A stretch of DNA of 64,000 nt, taken from contig NC_051068.1 of the NCBI RefSeq assembly GCF_004664715.2, positions 10,170,298 through 10,234,297 of the forward strand, in the 5' to 3' direction. A model generated the notes under the pieces. The model made no database searches and was not told where the DNA came from. It was given only the letters and a program-made list of their open reading frames with translations. This document shows positions 43,369 through 54,707 of the stretch, in pieces (the stretch's first letter is position 1; each line of letters opens with the position of its first letter). The translations under genes and the position numbers were made by a program. This DNA is from Peromyscus leucopus. Taxonomy: Eukaryota; Chordata; Mammalia; Rodentia; Cricetidae.

Positions 43369-46300
43369 GCAAACCCAAACAGTTAGTAAGCTCATGGATT
43401 TTTCCAAGGAGTCACTGCTTCCAGGACGCCAGCTTCTGAGGAAGAAAAGACAAGAAAAACTTAGTCCCGTGCTGCCCCCCCAGGAAACGAATTTGAGTAG
43501 AATGAGAGGCGGGTGCGTTTGCAGGGGCAGAGAAAGCATCTTCAGCGTCACCAATTTGTCGGGGGCGTCCCCACGGTCTCCACCCCCACCCCCAGCCGAG
43601 ACTGCTTTGGTCTCCGAAAATGTTAGCTACTCCCCGAGGCCGGAGGCCGCAATAGAAAGTCACCTGCTGTGATCTCACGCCTGGGACTGGGACAGGTGGA
43701 AGTGACGGGGCCAGGAGCTTGGGAATGGGAACCCGCTGGGGCAGCCTGGGGACCACCGAGTAGCAGGCAGCAGGCGGTGGTGCGCAGCCTTCTGAGGGGC
43801 ATTTGCTCCATCAGGTTGAACACATTTGAACTAGTAACTTAGTTCTTTTATTACTGCACACTTAGGGCAAGAAACAAGAGACTCAAAAGAAAAGAAAGGG
43901 AGAGAAAAGAAAAGAAACCAGCTTTGAAGTTTGAAAAACTTAAAAATGATCTTGTGAATACTTTGATTTATTTGTTTATTCATTTAGTTTTCTTTAATTT
44001 TAAATCTTGTTTTGTTTTGAAGAACGGTGCCACGTCTGTCTTCTCGTCTGTCTTCTCACAGTGACTTGGCTTGGGGACACAAAAGACTGTGTTTGCTCCT
44101 TCAGTTAGAAGAAGTCAGATTCAACCACTTTGGAAAGACCTTTGAGAAGGACTGAAAGATGGGAGCAGGGGTTTAAATACCAGCGGGATGAGCACCCCCA
44201 GCCATCCACCACTGCCCGACTCCTCTACCTTCTGCAAAAGTTTAAAAGACTGCTATTTTCACATCCGGGGATTTAGATGCTCTTGATTCGGCCCTGTCAG
44301 CCTCTCTCTGAAATCACCCTACCCTATAGTCAACCCCACAATTTATGCTTTCTTAACGCAAAAAAGTCCAGTGTCCAAGTGGTTCTTGTTTTTAACCTCA
44401 GAGTATGGCAATATGGTCCCTTCCTGTCTTGGAAAATTCCACTGGGTCTAACCCAGGTACTGACAGACTCCCCAGGTCTAGGTGAAGGAGCCCGTGGGGA
44501 GGAGAGAAGGGTGGCTGCTTCCCACATCAGTTTTTTATTTTAAATCTCCACAGGGTGTCCCAAGAAATGAAATATCCCGGCCAGAACTTTCTCATGTCCA
44601 TGATACTGTGCTGTGCCTAGGTGCCAGGCCCAGGAGAATTCCACCTCCTTTCCAGGGAGCTCAAACACCTCTAGGTTCTGACTGCTGTGATCCTCTTGGG
44701 TTGTCTTCTAGCCTAACTAATGCTCCCCCACCCAAGTCTCTTCTAGACAAGAAGCTGCTGTATGAACCCCTTGCCTGCCGATCTAGTATGTTTCCCTACA
44801 GAATTTGACCTCTCCAGAGCTTCTCAAACCCCATACCTCTTTTTCCCCAAGAACATTTACTGGTCAGAAGAGGGACACACCTAAACAGAAAGGAGCTAGT
44901 AGATTCCGGCGATTTTCAAAGTTGTGGACCTGTGTTGACTCACATGCAGCCTTTGCACGTCCTAAAAGTGCAAGCATACACACCTGCATGCACTAGGCAG
45001 CAGCAGCTCCAGGAGGTCTTGTAAAATCCCAGATGCCTCTTGGGGGGAGGGAAGATGGCAGAATTCCCTGGTGCTCATGTGTGTGGGCACCGGAACTTTC
45101 TCCTTTGGAAGCTGTTTTACTCCTGTTCTCTGCCATTTCCTCCTTTACCTCTCTTTCTCTTCCTCATATTTCAAGGTTACACATCTGTCTCCCTTGGGGG
45201 CTGTAGCTTGGCTCTCCAGGGACCTGTATTTTACAGCTGAGTGCCCCTGGAATTACACAGCCCTGGAGAAGGAGAGGTGGTAGGTATCTTTCATTGGGAT
45301 AGGTCCTGTAAGTGTTGGTTCTGGTCCACCAAAGCCAGTCGAAATTGAACCTAGATATTAACTCTCTCACAACTCCAGTCCTAGCTCAGAGAAGAATACC
45401 AACAGGTGCAACTGAGTGTTCCCAACAAGCCCACTTTCCCCCCTTTCTCTACCAGAACTGGCGCCCAGGACCGCCTTTCCTTTCCCGTTTGTTCTGACTC
45501 GAGTGTTAGGATGTGTTGTAGCAGCACTGACGGGGAAAAGACTGCTATTTTCTTTTATAGTGTCTGGCAGGATTTGCAGCAGATATTAATGGAGACATAA
45601 ATAGCACGTGGAAGGTACTGAACACAACTGTTTAATGCAAGAAGGTTGTACCAAGAGAAAAATCCATACTGAGTTGGGAGTGATTCATACCTTGAACACA
45701 CCTAACCCCTTGCGTCCTCATTTCTGCCTGCACACTTCATTAGTAAATTCTGTAATTAATGCACATTTCAACAATGTACTTTTTGTATTTTCTAGGTATG
45801 CGTGTGGAATTTCCCCTCTTCCTCCTTCTGGTGACCCCAGAGGTTGTAGGTTTCAGAGAGTGAGTGGAAATGGCAGGCGGGCTGCGCTGCAGGAGGAGGC
45901 CGGAAGGTGACGGCCGACCTTCGGCGAGGCAGGAGGTCTTGGATGTCAAACGTCCGAGCCCGCCGGGACCTGGGAATCAAGGGCGATTGTTGCTACTTGA
46001 TGGGAACAGACTGCTGAAATGTTCCAAGGATAGCAGCTACAGTTGGTAGGACAACTAAAATCGAGAAACGGTTATTCATCCGAAGCGGAAGCCCCAGGAA
46101 CTTCAGTAAGAGAGCCGCAGCGACAGCAGCTCTCTCAAGTTCAAGATGCTTCTCGCCTTCTCCAGGATAATGCGTTCACGGTCCAGCCCTCAACCTAGTT
46201 CTTTTGTAGAGGGAAAGATTTATCCTGAAGTTTTTTTCCCCTCCGCTCTTGTTTTCCTTATAGACAACGTAATTTATGGAGGAGAAAACATTAATAATAA

Positions 46301-46379
46301 TTATAATGCAGGCTTATTGTTAACTCCCACACAGACATAGTCTTCTGCCCCACGAATCAATTCTCTGCTCAAGACTTTT
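43367..46379. other. Unique DNA upstream of the Mecom promoter
   Basis: No gene and no interspersed repeat seen. An A/G-rich stretch lies at 43868-43920. A patch at 46262-46320 is AT-rich ('ACATTAATAATAATTATAAT'). Confidence 0.5.
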
Positions 46380-46429
46380 CATTTCTTTTCTTTTTTCTTT
46401 TTTCCTTTGGGTGAGGTGTCTGCTCCCCT

Positions 46430-46640
46430 CCAGCTCCCCGCGCTCGCTCCCCGCCCCCTGCCGCCCTCCCCGTAGCTCCCTTTCTCCGCCTCCTCGGCGA
46501 TTGCCATCTGACAAGATCTCCAAATCAAAGTGATAAATCGCTCCAAACTTTTTTTGGCGGCGCTGAGATGTTGGAGGGGCGTCTAGCGCGCATGTGCGAA
46601 GGTGTCCAAACTGACAATGCTAGAGATAGCGAGTGTGGAT
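46430..46640 (+). promoter_or_regulatory. Mecom: Core promoter region of long Mecom (MDS1-EVI1)
   Basis: GC-rich and without a TATA box. Visible elements are a GC box CCCCGCCCCC (46449-46458), a TCF/LEF-like ATCAAAG (46524-46530), a GATAA (46532-46536) and an E2F-like TTTGGCGGCG (46553-46562). The transcription start cannot be read from sequence; 46540-46640 is my best guess. Three ATGs (near 46568, 46592, 46617) would form upstream frames if transcription starts before them. Confidence 0.6.
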
Positions 46641-46717
46641 TGAGAGGAAGAGAGAGAGGGAGGGAGAGAGAGTGAAAGACCGAGTGTGGAAGTGTGTGTG
46701 CGTGCGTGAGACACACA

Positions 46718-46791
<74 letters not shown>

Positions 46792-46882
46792 AGAGGGAGG
46801 GAGAGAGAGACCAAAAGAAGGAAAAGATCCAAGAAAAAAAAAAACCCAACCACCCAGCAGCGGCTGCAGGACTGGGCACAGC
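46641..46882 (+). other. Mecom: 5' untranslated part of the Mecom first exon
   Basis: Purine-rich leader with a (GA)n tract of about 67 bases at 46723-46789, then GGAGAGGGAGGG and an A-run (46836-46847). The reading frame of the exon stays open back to an in-frame TGA at 46673-46675. Between that stop and 46883 there is no in-frame ATG, so 46883 is the first in-frame start codon. Confidence 0.7.
46723..46789 (+). repeat. (GA)n microsatellite in the Mecom 5' leader
   Basis: About 33 GA units, nearly pure. In all frames it reads as Arg-Glu or Glu-Arg repeats, which explains several frames with long RERERE or LSLSLS runs on the two strands. Confidence 0.98.
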
Positions 46883-46919
46883 ATGAGATCCAAAGGCAGG
46901 GCAAGGAAACTGGCCACAA
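46883..46919 (+). CDS. Mecom: Mecom (MDS1-EVI1, PRDM3) first coding exon, partial
   Basis: This exon encodes the first 12 residues, MRSKGRARKLAT, plus one base of codon 13. Seen directly: ATG with A at -3, twelve codons, and a donor A|GTAGGT at 46919/46920 (phase 1). From knowledge of the family: the long MECOM isoform starts with exactly this peptide and continues NNEC in exon 2; a next exon starting AT would restore Asn. The full protein has an N-terminal PR (SET-like) domain, two zinc-finger clusters and CtBP-binding motifs. It works in the nucleus as a transcription regulator and H3K9 methyltransferase, needed for haematopoietic stem cells and embryonic development. The close relative PRDM16 starts MRSKARARKLAK, so the Gly5 and Thr12 seen here favour MECOM. 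The shorter EVI1 form starts far downstream, outside this window. The CDS is partial: only its first exon is here. Confidence 0.92.
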
Positions 46920-46949
46920 GTAGGTGCAATATCCCTTTTCTATTGGCTT

Positions 46950-48620
46950 TCCCCCCTCCTCTGCCATCTTGCATATCTGTCTCTAGCGCTCGGGGAGAGA
47001 GCGCGGGCTGCTTTGGCGTGGGGCCTCGGGGTGGAAGGCAAGCCCCGCGCTGCCTGCAGCCCGAGCAACCTGCCGATTGCAGCCTCAGCGCCCGGGCTCC
47101 TGCTCTAGGCGCAGTGGAGCCGCGGTAGCCCTAAGCCCCGCACCAGGACCAGCTGTGGCAACTCCGGGGTGGGGGTGGGGGCAGCCAAAAGCTGGGTGGG
47201 AGGGAGGAGAGCGCGCGAGAGTGAGCGCGAAGGGGTGGGGGGGGGAGAGGAGAGTGTGTCCCCCTCCCCTCCCTTCCCCCCAGGCGGGGGAGAGTCGCCT
47301 CTGGCCAACCAGCTAGTCCCCGGAGCGGGAGGAGGGGGAGCAGGGGTGGGGGGGCGGGCAGGGGAAGGGCGCCTTTCCGAGGCTCGGTTTGTTTCTGGGC
47401 TTTCGAATGGGTGGCGGGCTCCGAGGGAGCCGCGGTGGCGGCGGCAGCGGCGGCGGCTGGCGGCCGCGATGGAGTTGGGAAAAGTTGCGAGGCAGCCGCT
47501 TGCAAGTTGCGCGGGCGATCCGGGCTGCGCCGAGCCGCGGCTGCGGTAGTGGGCGCTGTGCGCTTGGTCCTTGTGCGCGGCGGCGTGTGCGGCGCGGCGG
47601 GAGCCCCGGGAAAGGGGAGGCGGGGGGGGGGGGGGGTCCTGGGGCTGGGTGGGTGGGGGGCGGTGAGCGCTGGCCGCGCCGAGCACCGGGTTCCGCGGAG
47701 CCACTCGGCAGGTGGGGAGAGAGGAGGCCCGGCCAGCGCGCTCAGGCTCCGGCGTGGAGGGCGCGCGGCCAGCCGCGAAGGCGGCGCAGACAAGGCCGAG
47801 AGGGCGCGCTCCGACCCGAGAACCCCGGGCTGGCTGGGCGCCGAGTGACCCCCAGGGGGCGGGCTGTCGGAACTTGGGGCCGCCGAGAGGGCGCAGCTCA
47901 GCCTGCGGCTCTCTTTCTGGGTGCAGCCGGGGTCCCGGGTCACTCATCCTCCCCGGCGCCCTCTGCCTGCCCGGAAAGGAGCAGCCTCGGTCACACGGGA
48001 CTAGGGCTGTGGGGTTTGGGGCCAGGGGCGACGGGACTCCCATCCCCCACTCTTTCAGCGGAGGGCTTGGGTGACACGCCGGGACAGTGTAGGATGGGAA
48101 GCGTCGCTTAGCCGGGATTACTAGGCGACTGGGCTGGGTTTGTTCACACGCTTCTGCCCTGCGTCGAAGGGGACCCGGCGGGCAGCCGGCAGCGTTCTCC
48201 CTCGGTGTCAGAACTGCTTCGGGAAGGGACCGGCCAGGCCGCCCTTGGCTCTCACACTTGGACTTGAGGAATCCCGAACTCTCTGATTGTTTTGTTTCGG
48301 ACCAGAGAGACGAGAGATGGTACGTGGGTAGTATGTTTTCCCCAGCGAAGTCCCTAAGCGCCCCCCACCCCCGTTCCCTTGCACATTGTAACTGGGGGCT
48401 GGAGGCGCTCTGTGCCGCACACCGGGCGCGCCTTGGCATCGCGGCGCCGGCCACAGTCGCAGCCCCACTTAGCGCCCTGCGTTCCAGGCGTGGAGTCTCC
48501 AGCGAGGTGGCGACGCCGTCCTCCCAGGCGCCTTTCCAGAGCTTCAGCTGTTCGGAACTGGTGCGGCGCACTCACACACTCCCTAGCGGCATCTTTTCCC
48601 TCGGAACTCAGGTCGTGGGG
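46950..48620. promoter_or_regulatory. Mecom: CpG island over the start of Mecom intron 1
   Basis: Very GC-rich, with dense CpG throughout 47000-48240 and again at 48410-48600, and a run of 15 G at 47622-47636. Long open frames on both strands (the largest 488 codons on the minus strand, 47105-48571) follow from high GC and low stop-codon density. They show no domain and are not annotated as genes. Confidence 0.85.
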
Positions 48621-48826
48621 ATCAACCCAAACACAGGGCCGCCTGCCTCAGCAGTCAGCCGGCTTCTTTCTCTGCTACTGCCGCTCAATTCACTTCGCTG
48701 CAGCAGTGTAAAGTGCACCACGGAGCTGTTTTTCTGTTGGCTCTTCATTGAGCCCGATGTCTTGTTTATTTTCATCCGAGAGGGAATAAATGCACACATG
48801 CTTGATGGCTTTGAGGCTTCAAAGAT

Positions 48827-48828
<2 letters not shown>

Positions 48829-48888
<60 letters not shown>

Positions 48889-48913
48889 AGACAGAGAGAG
48901 AGAGAGACAGAGA

Positions 48914-48949
<36 letters not shown>
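48829..48949 (+). repeat. Compound (TG)n-(GA)n microsatellite
   Basis: (TG)n to about 48873, then AGAGAGAGAGAGACAG-type repeats to 48949. Confidence 0.98.
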
Positions 48950-51900
48950 AGGCGGGGAGATCGTTTCAACTGAGCAGCAAGTTGTGAAATAAAAGCCCAA
49001 GCAAGGCTTTACACTGTGCCTGGTTGCCCGGCATCCGACGAAGCGAAAGCAGAACGCAAAACCCTTCGAATTTTCTTAAGCATCTCCCCCACCCCCCGCC
49101 CTAGTCATTTTAATCACTAAGCAAGCGGTACACCGTGCAGCACACTCAACGTCCGGAGGCTGAGCCTCGTTTCTGATCTGATGGGACTTGTCAGTCACCG
49201 CATGTGAGACACATTGATTTTGTCTCGTGTGGATAAGGACGCCCATGTGCTTCCTAGAGAGCAGACCCCAGCCTTAGGAACTTCTCCTGCTGAGCCCCAG
49301 GTTCCCACTAACAGGGCTTTACTGCTTCAGCTGCCTTCCTGAAACCGGCGCTGCTGTGCGTTTCTCAGCTACGGTCTGTGCAATAAAGGAAATCATATCA
49401 AAACTACAGATTTTTCTATTTTAAAGCACGATTTCCTTTCGCCGAACTGCGCGTGGCAGGGGTGGCTGGTGACCCCTGTGGTGCGACCATACATCGGAAA
49501 CTTAACTGCTTTCTTCCTTTGCCTTTTCTCTTCTCTTCTCTTCTTTCATTTCCTTCCTTTTCCTTTCCTTTCCTTTTCCTTCCTGAGTTTGGAAGAGGTA
49601 ATATAACCAGAATATCTGAAACAAAACAAGACAAAACCAATTTACTGAAATCGTGGCAAATGTAAGCTTTACAAGGGAAACAGAACACACAGAAACAGCT
49701 CTTTCTCCAGTAGCTGATTATTCTTTTTTGTCTTTTGTGTACGACTTCGGTGGATGTCAGTTTAGCTTGGTCTTGGCTAAAGCACAGGAGCCCATGGTCA
49801 GAGACTACATACCTTGAAAATCCTTCCTGATGTTACACGAACAGATTGAATGCACAATCTCGAGTCTAACTTACAGGATTTAGTTTTACACAATACTTGA
49901 AACTGATAATTTCGTTGTAAACCATATGAGAAAACATAAACGTTTAAAATAAAAAAGGGAAAAGCAAGAAAATTGAAATACGTACTGTCTAAAACCTTTG
50001 ACTAAATTTGCATCTTCAAGAAAAGAAAACTAAATAAGCCAAGCCCACTCTGGCAGCCAGGAGACTCCCCAGCCGTTTTATTTGGGGTGTGTGGAGCAGC
50101 TAGCGAAGCACCTGGGCCTTGCCAGAAATTCCAATTGCCACTCTCTTCAGGATTGGGAAGGAAGTGAGGTAGAGTCTGCCGCTTCGTCTAGAGCCTAAAA
50201 TACTGAAGGGAAACCCACTCCACTTTTCCAAAGTACCAGCCTGCAGGGTTTCAATCAAATCACGGAACAAATTGCATCCAGTAACCCCCCTAGTTGCAGA
50301 CGCAGAAGGCAAAGAGATTATCAAAACCCTTGCGGTGGCGGGAGGCACTTGTTACTTCTGTACTTGATCTTTGTTTGAAAACAGGTTCCGAAGTAGGAAA
50401 GGTACATGCCAGTTCTGCCTCCCCCGTTTAAACTCGTCCTCGCAGGCCAGCACCGAGGATTCTAAAGACAGTTCACAGCCGGGCTCAGGCTGGACTCCTT
50501 ACTACCTTAAGTTGTACCGAGACACAGCTTTGCTTTCAAGTATACGTTTATTTGTTTATTCCAGGCTGCTTCGGAGCAGGAAAAATAGTTCTCCCGGTGG
50601 AGGTTGAGGCCCCTTCTAGAAAGGCATTTCAATTGCCATTATTTGATCATTATCCTGGCTTAGGATTTTTTTAAATTTCATTTGGCACTTCGAGGCACCA
50701 TTTCGCCGCGTTTCGCACCCCCTCTTGGATCTGTGTTTAGGGGAAGGTTAATTATGCCCTTCCTTATCTCCTCATCCCCAACACTGTGGGAGAGGATGTT
50801 CATTAGCTGCGGCCTTATGTGCCAGGACTGAGAGTTTCAGGTTTGGGCGACTGCGTGCCCCGGGCGGTCCCCCCCCCGCCCCCCCCCCCCCCCCCGCGTC
50901 TAAGTCTGAGCGAGCTTGTGAGTTTTGAGGATAGCCCCATCTCATGCTTTCTTAGTCAATGTCTCTCCCTTACGCTGAGGCCTACTCTCCTGTACAGACA
51001 CACTCAAAGTGCAGGGCGATTGTGGAATAGAAATTAACAAGTCTCCCCACCCCCCTCTTCCTTTGAAGTTGAAGGTGGGTCTTGTAAGCAGTTTCTTTTT
51101 AAACATCTGAGCGTTTGAGAGTTTATTTTGTTTTGCTTTTGGAATTTGGGGGGCAGGGAGGTAACTGAGGCTACAGCCAGGACCAGAGCAGGAAGGCCAC
51201 AGCTGATGACTCCTGGCTTAGTCTAACCTGGGCCAGAGGAGCTAGAGGGCAGGATTGGTAGCTCCCTGTGCTCCTACCTTGGCTCCTACCTTACCTCTCT
51301 CCAGACACCCCACCACCACCCATACCCCGGAGTGCCTCGCTGGCATGCACGCCAAAAAGTAGAGGGATTTGACTTGTCTGGTCACAGGCTCTTCTAGGTT
51401 CTTAACGCACTGGGAGCTAGACAGAGCTCAGTTCTTTATAGTCGGTGACAGCCCACTCCTCTTCTTTTCCAAAGTGCTGGGTGCAGAGAAAACTGGTCCT
51501 CCTGGGGAGTTCGGGTGGGGCAGGGAAAGCCCCAGGGATGAAGGAGGCAGAGCTACCTCAGAGCATGCTGCCCCCAGTCCCTTCCAGTCCCTCTGCCTCC
51601 CCAGACTTCTTATTTGAGCTCAAGGCTTTGATTAAATAGTGCACTCCCACTTCAACCCCAGGGTGCTGAGTGTCTGGTGCACCACTTGCCTTGAGCATTG
51701 TTTGCCGCGGCGACAGACAGCATATGCAACCTGTGCGTGAAAACTCTCCTAGTCCTGTCCCGGTTCTGGAACTTTCTGTGCACACCCTCATTTGTTCAAC
51801 TCCCTCTGCAGGGCATTCCCTGAGGCGTTCTGGGCTGGGGGCATGGGCCAGGAGGAGACAAGGATGCCAAGCACTATTTTCTGGAGTGATGCTTAACCCT

Positions 51901-52675
51901 TTCTGGACCGGAAGCTGCTGTCCAGGCATTTCTGTAGCAGCCTGTGGGTCTGCTTTTCCTTCTGATGTGAATCAGTAGTTCCTTCACCATTTCCCCACCC
52001 CACTTGCCAGAATCCTTTTTCCAAAATTAGATTCCTTCCCTCTCCCCACTCTCTGGCCTCCTGAGGAGTTTAATGGGATTTTCAAGGAACTTGTCCACAT
52101 AAAGAGGACAGTACTGGGGGGAGGACCAGAGAGGGGCAAAATGCTTCTTCCAGACTCTCTTTTGCACACACATTGGTAACCCCACCCTTAGCATACACAG
52201 AGGAAATAATTCTTGTTCACTGATTTTATTTACTTACCATGCACGAAACTTCTGAGGAGTTTCTGCACAGGGGAGAAACTGTTTACAAAACTCTGTGGAA
52301 GTGTGACACACTGCTCCAGCTCAGCACTAAAGAGTTAAGCGCACTTGCCCTCTCCTCACTGGAAGTACCCTGGTTGGGGCAGATTAGTTGAGTGTGGCTC
52401 AGATACTGATGTGTGTATAGCTAATGGCTCCTGCCTTTTTAGTTCAAGTGGGAGGAGAGAGAGGCCTGGATTCCTAGTCCAATGGGTCCCTCTGGAGACC
52501 AGGTCCTGGCTCCTGGCCAGTTCTGTACAATGTCAACATTGAATATTTGAATTCCCAGACTCCATTTAACAAGTTTCTAAATAAATAAACTCATTGTGTG
52601 TCTGTGTTTAAAATTATTTCACCTCTTTCATAAAAGCTTATTACATTGGTCTTGCAAGTTGATTTTCAAAAAATA
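48950..52675 (+). other. Intron 1 unique DNA
   Basis: No exon or interspersed repeat seen. Simple tracts: pyrimidine-rich TTCTC/TTCC repeats at 49525-49584 and a C-run at 50869-50895. An AT-rich, CpG-bearing patch at 50625-50820 looks unique. Confidence 0.5.
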
Positions 52676-54205
52676 AAACAAAACAAACAAACAAACAAAC
52701 AGAATTTAAGGCATTTTTGAACAGCTAGAACCCCACAATATGTATGTATTGCAAAGTCATTCTCATACTTGGGCATGGGTAGAGGCTCATTAGAGGTCGA
52801 GGTATCTGTGTGACGTGATAGCAAATCAGAATAAAATAAAACAAAATAAAATAATTAAAGAAAAAGTTCAGAAAGATAGCAACTTACAATTAAATAAATA
52901 AAATAGAATACAATAAGTTCAGAAAGTCAGTGAAAGAGTAATAATATCTAAAGGGAGTGTGCAGTTCTGTGAATTCAGTGCCTTGAGTTATTTGATAGTT
53001 TGGAACACTGAGTTCTTCAGGTTTTTCCTGATTTCTATGGCTATGAATAGACTTTCCAACCCTCAAAACTTCAAAAGCAAGTATAGGACCCTACTTATGG
53101 AATTTTGTTTCTGGGCACTTTCCTTGTCTCTGTGTAAGCTGGACAGACTAGATACATGTACACTGTCCCAGTGTTTCAGTTTGGGCAAAAGAACAATATG
53201 GACCTGACAGTTTTCCTCATTTCTCAGCATTTTTGGACAACCACATAGTGTTTTGTGCAGATGAGAGCACCATGCCATGTTGTTCTAAGAAGTACTTCCC
53301 CCCCCCTTTTTTCTTTTTAAGAAAAGCAAGTTCCAGGTCTTTTGCAAGTGTGGACTCCATCTGGAGTTGTTAGGAAAGAAAGTGGAATTTGCTTGAATTT
53401 ATTTGTGTAAAGTCCATTATTAAAAAGAATGGGTTTTGAAAGGGCACATAGCAAAACCCGTAACATTTAGCTGGTAACGTGGAGACCTCAAAGCCAAGGG
53501 AAAAATACCACCAACGCATGCAAACCCCGAAATAGATTACAATGACCTCAGCCATTTTCATTTTCAGAAATAATAGCCATGATTAAAATGGGGGAGAGTT
53601 CGGCTTGGAACTGAGCTCTTCTGCATTATTGTAAAAGTTCTTTTGTCATTAAAGAACTGTTTCATTATAGAGGGAGGAAAAGCAACTGAATTTTTAATCA
53701 AATTCCTGACTCTTCAAAAGTGTTCGTTCTGGTATTACTTTAATTTTGATTTTAGGTATTCTTATTCAACAACAAACATGTTTTTGGTTTGTGTGTTCAG
53801 TCCAATCACTGGCTACTAATTTTATTATAATTTTAAAGGATAAATTATGTAGAAAATAGATTTTATTAATTCTTTTATTAAGTAGCTGCTTAAGAATCAA
53901 TGACTGTGTCACAGAGAGACCTGGGGAGGATTTTAGCCTTGTTAAGAATCTGCCTGAGGATCCAATTTTGTACATCGGTGTTGTTCAAGCAATGGTATTT
54001 ATGAAAGTCCTTCAGTACAGCTCTTGGTATGGTTTGGTGATATTTTATACAGCAAATATTAATGAAGTCCTGCTGTGTGGTAGGCCCCCATGTTCGGCAA
54101 TGCATGGTTTCAGCTTGCATGAGCATTTAAATGTGCACAACAGTGTTTGAATTGAGTGTGATCCCTGATTCAATAGCCAGGTCAGCTTCAAGCTATTGGA
54201 TGCCT

Positions 54206-54322
54206 CTTGTGAAATGAGAGCAATAATACTACCCTCCCTGGGCATCTTTACTTGTGAAGTGGGAATAATCATACCATTCTCTCTGGGCTCTTTATTTGTG
54301 AAGTGGAAGTAATAATACCATC
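54206..54322 (+). repeat. Short tandem repeat, 45-bp unit
   Basis: Units start CTTGTGAAATG (54206), CTTGTGAAGTG (54251) and TTTGTGAAGTG (54295); the third is partial. Each carries AATAAT and CCCTGGGC-like strings. Confidence 0.88.
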
Positions 54323-54365
54323 ACATGAGTGTTCATCAGGTGAATGTTTGCCAAGTACCTAAGCC

Positions 54366-54403
<38 letters not shown>

Positions 54404-54411
54404 CATCCATC
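54366..54411 (+). repeat. (AATC)n microsatellite
   Basis: Ten or so TCAA units, then two CCAT units. Confidence 0.97.
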
Positions 54412-54659
54412 TTAATTATTTCCTGTCTGATTTATTAATTAAAATTTCTGAAGAGGAAATACTCTCCCCTAGTTTATGTTTTTATCCAACCTCAGTTTTA
54501 GAAGTATTTATATGCCCGTAGGAAGCATCTTGTTTGTCTTTTCAGTAAGTTATACTCCCCTAGGTAAAAGGAGATTTCATATAAAATTTGGACACATTGT
54601 AATTGAGGACAAACTAGGTAAAAAATTTATTGTGAACATTTGAGAAGTTTGTTTATTCT

Positions 54660-54661
<2 letters not shown>

Positions 54662-54704
<43 letters not shown>
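54662..54704 (+). repeat. (TG)n microsatellite
   Basis: About 21 TG units. Confidence 0.98.

Positions 54705-54707
<3 letters not shown>

Noticed and set aside
1..46000. Neighbouring Terc, Actrt3 or Mynn genes, which lie upstream of Mecom in mammals
   Set aside because: No matching exon or RNA sequence seen; they should lie further upstream than this window reaches.
46525..46974. Frames with RERERE or LSLSLS runs on the two strands
   Set aside because: They are translations of the (GA)n tract. The plus-strand frames that read into MRSKGRARK start at GTG, not ATG; the true start is the ATG at 46883.
47105..48571. 488-codon minus-strand frame, and other long frames on both strands over the CpG island
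   Set aside because: Pro/Ala/Arg/Ser-rich low-complexity translation in DNA of very high GC, where stop codons are rare. There is no domain, and both strands are equally open.
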